DNA from: Paludibacteraceae bacterium
GTDB taxonomy: Bacteria > Bacteroidota > Bacteroidia > Bacteroidales > Paludibacteraceae
Length of the DNA stretch: 34,543 nucleotides
Direction: 5' to 3'
Assembly: GCA_024399615.1 (NCBI GenBank)
Contig: JAKSNQ010000018.1
Coordinates: forward strand, 1 to 34,543
Position 1 is the first letter of the stretch. Each line of letters opens with the position of its first letter. The notes under the pieces were generated by a model. That model did not search any database and was not told the DNA's origin. It was given only the letters and a program-made list of their open reading frames with translations. Position numbers and translations under genes: made by a program. This document shows positions 31,937-34,543 of the stretch, piece by piece.

Positions 31937-32632
31937 TTAGTCACAGAGCGAGAACAGGTCTCCTCGAGGGTTGAGCAGTAGTACGGGGTGGCATGCATGC
32001 ATGATGACATACCGTTCGGCAGGACCGAAGATGAGGTCATCCAACCCATATTCGCGCGATGCCGTGATGGCAATCAGGTCGGCCTGATAGGTCTGTTCCG
32101 CCTCGCTCAATTCGCGGTGTAACGACTGGCTGTTGTGCTTGGCCGGCATGATGGTGCATATGTCATCTGCTCCCGTCTGACGCTGGATAAACTGCTGAAT
32201 CTTAGTGGTGTTATTGGCCGCACGATGTCCATAATCGTTGGCTTGCAATAGGAAGATATGGCTGTCGGTATAGCGGTGAAAATGAGTAAGAATCTCGGCT
32301 TTGTGCACTTCTTCTTCCAGCATGGTAACGGGGGCCAGGATGCGCTGGCATAGGGACAGCCTCATCACAGGTGTGAGGAATATATAGGGAATGCGCAACT
32401 CGCGAGAGGCGTTGAGAAAGCCCTGTACATCGTGCCGACGGTGCTCACACGAGATGACGATGATGTCGATAGACTCATCTTGCAACCATTGGGAGAAACC
32501 ATCTGATGTGCGCAGTTGCAGCAACTCATCTCCCGTGACTGCAACGTACTCTTTCCCCATGGCCTGCGACAGGTGCTCGGCCCATGTCTGATGGTTGATA
32601 TCCTCGATGTCCTGTATGTGCAGTATCTTCAT
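31937..32632 (-). CDS. UspA-like protein (two degenerate universal-stress domains)
   Basis: A 231-aa soluble protein. The C-terminal part, ADLIAITASREYGLDDLIFGPAERYVIMHACHPVLLLNPRG, has the end of a universal stress domain (beta strand, GxxxxxxxxG loop, ER helix, HxCPVLLL strand), but the ATP-binding G-S/T is G-P, so nucleotide binding is doubtful. The N-terminal half (ILHIQDIEDIN; IDIIVISCEHRR) looks like a second, more diverged copy. Its ATG shares one base with the stop codon of the upstream binding-protein gene (TAATG), which implies translational coupling. Function unknown. Confidence 0.65.
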   Translation of the reverse strand: MKILHIQDIEDINHQTWAEHLSQAMGKEYVAVTGDELLQLRTSDGFSQWLQDESIDIIVISCEHRRHDVQGFLNASRELRIPYIFLTPVMRLSLCQRILAPVTMLEEEVHKAEILTHFHRYTDSHIFLLQANDYGHRAANNTTKIQQFIQRQTGADDICTIMPAKHNSQSLHRELSEAEQTYQADLIAITASREYGLDDLIFGPAERYVIMHACHPVLLLNPRGDLFSLCD

Positions 32633-33669
32633 TATTCCAGTCTTTGGGTGAAGTAAAGCAACGAATCGTTATCTTGACGAATGATGTGTTGTAAGTCGCT
32701 GAGAATCAGCTCTGGATGTACGACGCCTGATTCCCAGAAATCGTTGGCATATGCTCCGTTGCTTCGGCGAGAGAACGAATAAACACGCCCCGTCTGATAG
32801 GCCTTAAACCACGTGTGTTTCTCGTCCAGTTGTGCCAGTTCGTCCAACGTATGGCCGGGAGCACCTACCCATATGTCTGCGTCACGGAAATCGATCAACG
32901 CCTGCTCAAATGAGAGGGGTATGGACTCCGAAGAAGTGTTCTTTGAATAGGCATATTGGGCACCGGCGTCGCGAAACAGACGTGCCATGTAGGTGTCGCC
33001 TCCGGGTACGTACCAGGTACCTTGCCAGCAGTTGCCGCTCAGAATGCTGGGTTGGGCATCGCTCTGACTCTGCGCCACAAGTGACTCGTAGGCGTTGCGT
33101 ACATGAGAAAAAATGCTGTCGGCCTCGCGCAGATGGCCCGTCACGGCGCCCATCATGCGAATCCATTCGGCACGAGCCAGCGGGTGACGCTCTGTCCACT
33201 CGTTGTTGTAGATGATGCTGATGCCCATCTGTTGCAGCAGGTCGATGCTTTTGTCATCCGCCGTGTAGGACAGGATGAGTGCGTCGGCACCACATGCGAT
33301 GATGCGTTCGGCATCCAGGTTCAGACTGCTGCCCAGGTCGTGTGCCGACACCTTATTATATATATATAGGGGATCGCACACACCTGCCACAGGCATCGAG
33401 TCGGTCAGCGCTGCCAAAAAACCGATATGTGTGGCGGAAGTGGTGGCCAAGCGCTGATAGGGTTTGTCGTTGGGTATGAAATATTCGCCCTGTATCTGTT
33501 CTCTGTTTTGTGGGGAAAAGATGACGAGGCGCACACCATCGTTCTCTTGCGCTATGGCAAAACCTTCGGCATAGGCATTGGTAGATGGGGTGGTGTCAAA
33601 CGTTTTCTTGGACTGGCATGCGCAGAAACAGAGGCTCAGCAGTCCGATAAGCAGTAGTCTATAGTTCAT
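32632..33669 (-). CDS. ABC-type periplasmic binding lipoprotein (FecB/BtuF family)
   Basis: A 345-aa cluster III periplasmic binding protein for iron-siderophore, haem or cobalamin uptake. The N-terminus is a lipoprotein signal ([21 protein letters not shown]). Family features: [15 protein letters not shown] and [12 protein letters not shown] at the start of lobe 1, [15 protein letters not shown] (the AlxPDLVl-type strand), a bridging helix around [10 protein letters not shown], and DIWVGAPG plus RVYSF in lobe 2. No permease or ATPase gene is next to it within the window. The ATG overlaps the engB end by 11 nt; its stop overlaps the next ATG. Which ligand it binds cannot be told. Confidence 0.85.
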   Translation of the reverse strand: MNYRLLLIGLLSLCFCACQSKKTFDTTPSTNAYAEGFAIAQENDGVRLVIFSPQNREQIQGEYFIPNDKPYQRLATTSATHIGFLAALTDSMPVAGVCDPLYIYNKVSAHDLGSSLNLDAERIIACGADALILSYTADDKSIDLLQQMGISIIYNNEWTERHPLARAEWIRMMGAVTGHLREADSIFSHVRNAYESLVAQSQSDAQPSILSGNCWQGTWYVPGGDTYMARLFRDAGAQYAYSKNTSSESIPLSFEQALIDFRDADIWVGAPGHTLDELAQLDEKHTWFKAYQTGRVYSFSRRSNGAYANDFWESGVVHPELILSDLQHIIRQDNDSLLYFTQRLE

Positions 33670-34300
33670 CTTTCAGGTTGGTATTAATTTCTTCGATGTA
33701 TTGTAGCACCTCTTCTGCACCGGTACCATCTTCGGCCGAGGTGACAAAGATGGGGGGCAATTCTTCCCATGTCTCCATGAGTACCTGCTTATAGGCATTC
33801 ACGTTCATTTTTATACGTCCGCTACCCAATTTGTCTGCCTTGGTAAAAATGATAGCAAATGGCACTTCGTTTTCTCCGCACCATTCCATGAACTCCAGAT
33901 CTATTTTCTGTGGCTCATGGCGCGAATCTACGAGGACAAAGAGCGAAATCAGTTGTGGACGATACAGGCAATAGCGTTCGATCATTGTTTTCAACGCGTC
34001 ACGCTGTACCATGCCTGCTCGTGCGTAACCATAACCCGGCAGATCGACCAGATGCCATTGTTCGGACACATTTTTCGGACTGTGGCCGGACTGACTGGTA
34101 ATCAAAAAACTGTTGATGGTGAGAGTCTTGCCCGGTTTTTGAGAAGTCTTGGCCAATCCGGCATGATGGGTGAGCATATTGATGAGCGAGGATTTCCCCA
34201 CGTTACTGCGGCCAATGAAGGCGTACTCGGGTAACTGATGTTGTGGACATTTCTCTACATCTGCTGACGATATGATGTACTCTGACTTGGTGATTTGCAT
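33659..34300 (-). CDS. engB: Ribosome-biogenesis GTPase EngB (YihA/YsxC)
   Basis: Small essential GTPase that assists assembly of the large ribosomal subunit. The 213-aa product has all G motifs: G1 GRSNVGKS (30-37), a T-rich G2 region (KTLTINSF), G3 DLPGYGYA, G4 TKADKL and G5 TSAEDGTG. The start [20 protein letters not shown] fits Bacteroidales homologues and lies about 20 nt after the -7 box. Its last 11 bases overlap the start of the binding-protein gene. It is divergent to a tRNA-Val gene. Confidence 0.95.
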   Translation of the reverse strand: MQITKSEYIISSADVEKCPQHQLPEYAFIGRSNVGKSSLINMLTHHAGLAKTSQKPGKTLTINSFLITSQSGHSPKNVSEQWHLVDLPGYGYARAGMVQRDALKTMIERYCLYRPQLISLFVLVDSRHEPQKIDLEFMEWCGENEVPFAIIFTKADKLGSGRIKMNVNAYKQVLMETWEELPPIFVTSAEDGTGAEEVLQYIEEINTNLKDEL

Positions 34301-34320
34301 TTCTTTCTGTTTTTTGTATG

Positions 34321-34352
34321 CAAAGGTACTGCTTTTTTCTTAATCAGCCAAA
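34321..34352 (-). promoter_or_regulatory. Bacteroidota promoter for the engB operon
   Basis: Minus strand: TTTG (34349-34352), 20 nt with an A-tract, TACCTTTG (34321-34328). Confidence 0.85.
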
Positions 34353-34440
34353 TTTTTAGGGAAAAAGAGGCCCTTTTGGTAGCCTAAAAGTAACAAAATC
34401 GTGATAAAATGCGTTTTTTTTGCATTTTTCTCGTCAAATA

Positions 34441-34472
34441 TTTGGTCATGTCAAAAAAAAGCAGTAATTTTG
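34441..34472 (+). promoter_or_regulatory. Bacteroidota promoter for tRNA-Val
   Basis: TTTG (34441-34444), 20 nt with an A8 tract, TAATTTTG (34465-34472). The tRNA begins 20 nt after the -7 box. Confidence 0.85.
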
Positions 34473-34492
34473 CACCCGCTTTCGCAAAGAAA

Positions 34493-34543
34493 GGGCGTTT
34501 AGCTCAGCTGGTTTAGAGCATCTGCCTTACAAGCAGAGGGTCT
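34493..34543 (+). tRNA. tRNA-Val(UAC), 5' part, cut by window end
   Basis: GGGCGTT acceptor 5' strand, then TA, D-arm GCTC-AGCTGGTTTA-GAGC, then an anticodon stem TCTGC/GCAGA around the 7-nt loop CTTACAA, which puts TAC at the anticodon. T-arm and 3' end are outside the window. The leading U33 and purine 37 are correct for a functional tRNA. Confidence 0.93.

Overview
The window is ordinary chromosomal DNA of a member of the order Bacteroidales (Bacteroidota). Three things in the sequence point there. First, twelve promoters carry the phylum's own -33/-7 signature (TTTG or a close variant, about 20 nt, TAnnTTTG) and Shine-Dalgarno sequences are weak or absent. Second, it holds phylum-restricted families such as DUF4290. 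Third, the best-fitting versions of glutamate dehydrogenase, EngB and Ssb are Bacteroidales-like. I cannot fix genus or species. I see no insertion sequence, prophage, CRISPR array or rRNA, and no intergenic gap exceeds 300 bases.

Layout. 1-1725 (minus): a tRNA1(Val) adenine-N6 methyltransferase (TrmN6-like, cut by the window edge) downstream of a His-rich permease; a large orphan sensor histidine kinase is divergent to the permease (1825-3999, plus). 4222-5019 (minus): a SAM methyltransferase. 5262-8978 (plus): glutamate dehydrogenase, kbl and tdh, which together oxidise threonine to glycine plus acetyl-CoA and interconvert glutamate and 2-oxoglutarate. 9135-12032 (plus): an exported M16 zinc protease with a textbook terminator. 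12281-17383 (plus): a very large MMPL/RND exporter followed by a DAACS-type symporter that carries an extra N-terminal domain. 17517-22204 (minus): a SDR epimerase, dnaK and a second glutamate dehydrogenase. 22371-27143 (minus): dxs-trkA-trkH, which looks like one operon. 27294-27737 (plus): ssb. 27966-30854 (minus): an aminotransferase, an exported endonuclease/exonuclease/phosphatase-family protein and a DUF4290 protein. 30943-34300 (minus): engB, a periplasmic metal/cofactor-binding lipoprotein, a UspA-like protein and a DUF3089 hydrolase-like lipoprotein, with overlapping or closely spaced ends. 34493 to the edge (plus): the 5' part of tRNA-Val(UAC).

How the genes fit together. Amino-acid and nitrogen metabolism recurs: two glutamate dehydrogenase paralogues of different subtype, threonine catabolism, an aminotransferase and a dicarboxylate/amino-acid symporter. 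The rest is housekeeping: chaperone, isoprenoid synthesis, K+ uptake, ribosome assembly GTPase and ssDNA binding.

The most unusual items are: a symporter fused to a degenerate GHKL/anti-sigma-kinase-like domain; a histidine kinase that begins with a lipobox; perfectly interleaved divergent promoters between that kinase and the His-rich permease; an MMPL exporter with a huge periplasmic loop carrying a repeated P-[LM]-[ST]-x-x-[EQ]-M-A motif; promoter spacers that are conserved well beyond the known -33/-7 boxes; and an Ssb without the usual acidic tip. I found no clearly new defence or mobile system. All family assignments come from reading the sequence, without database searches.
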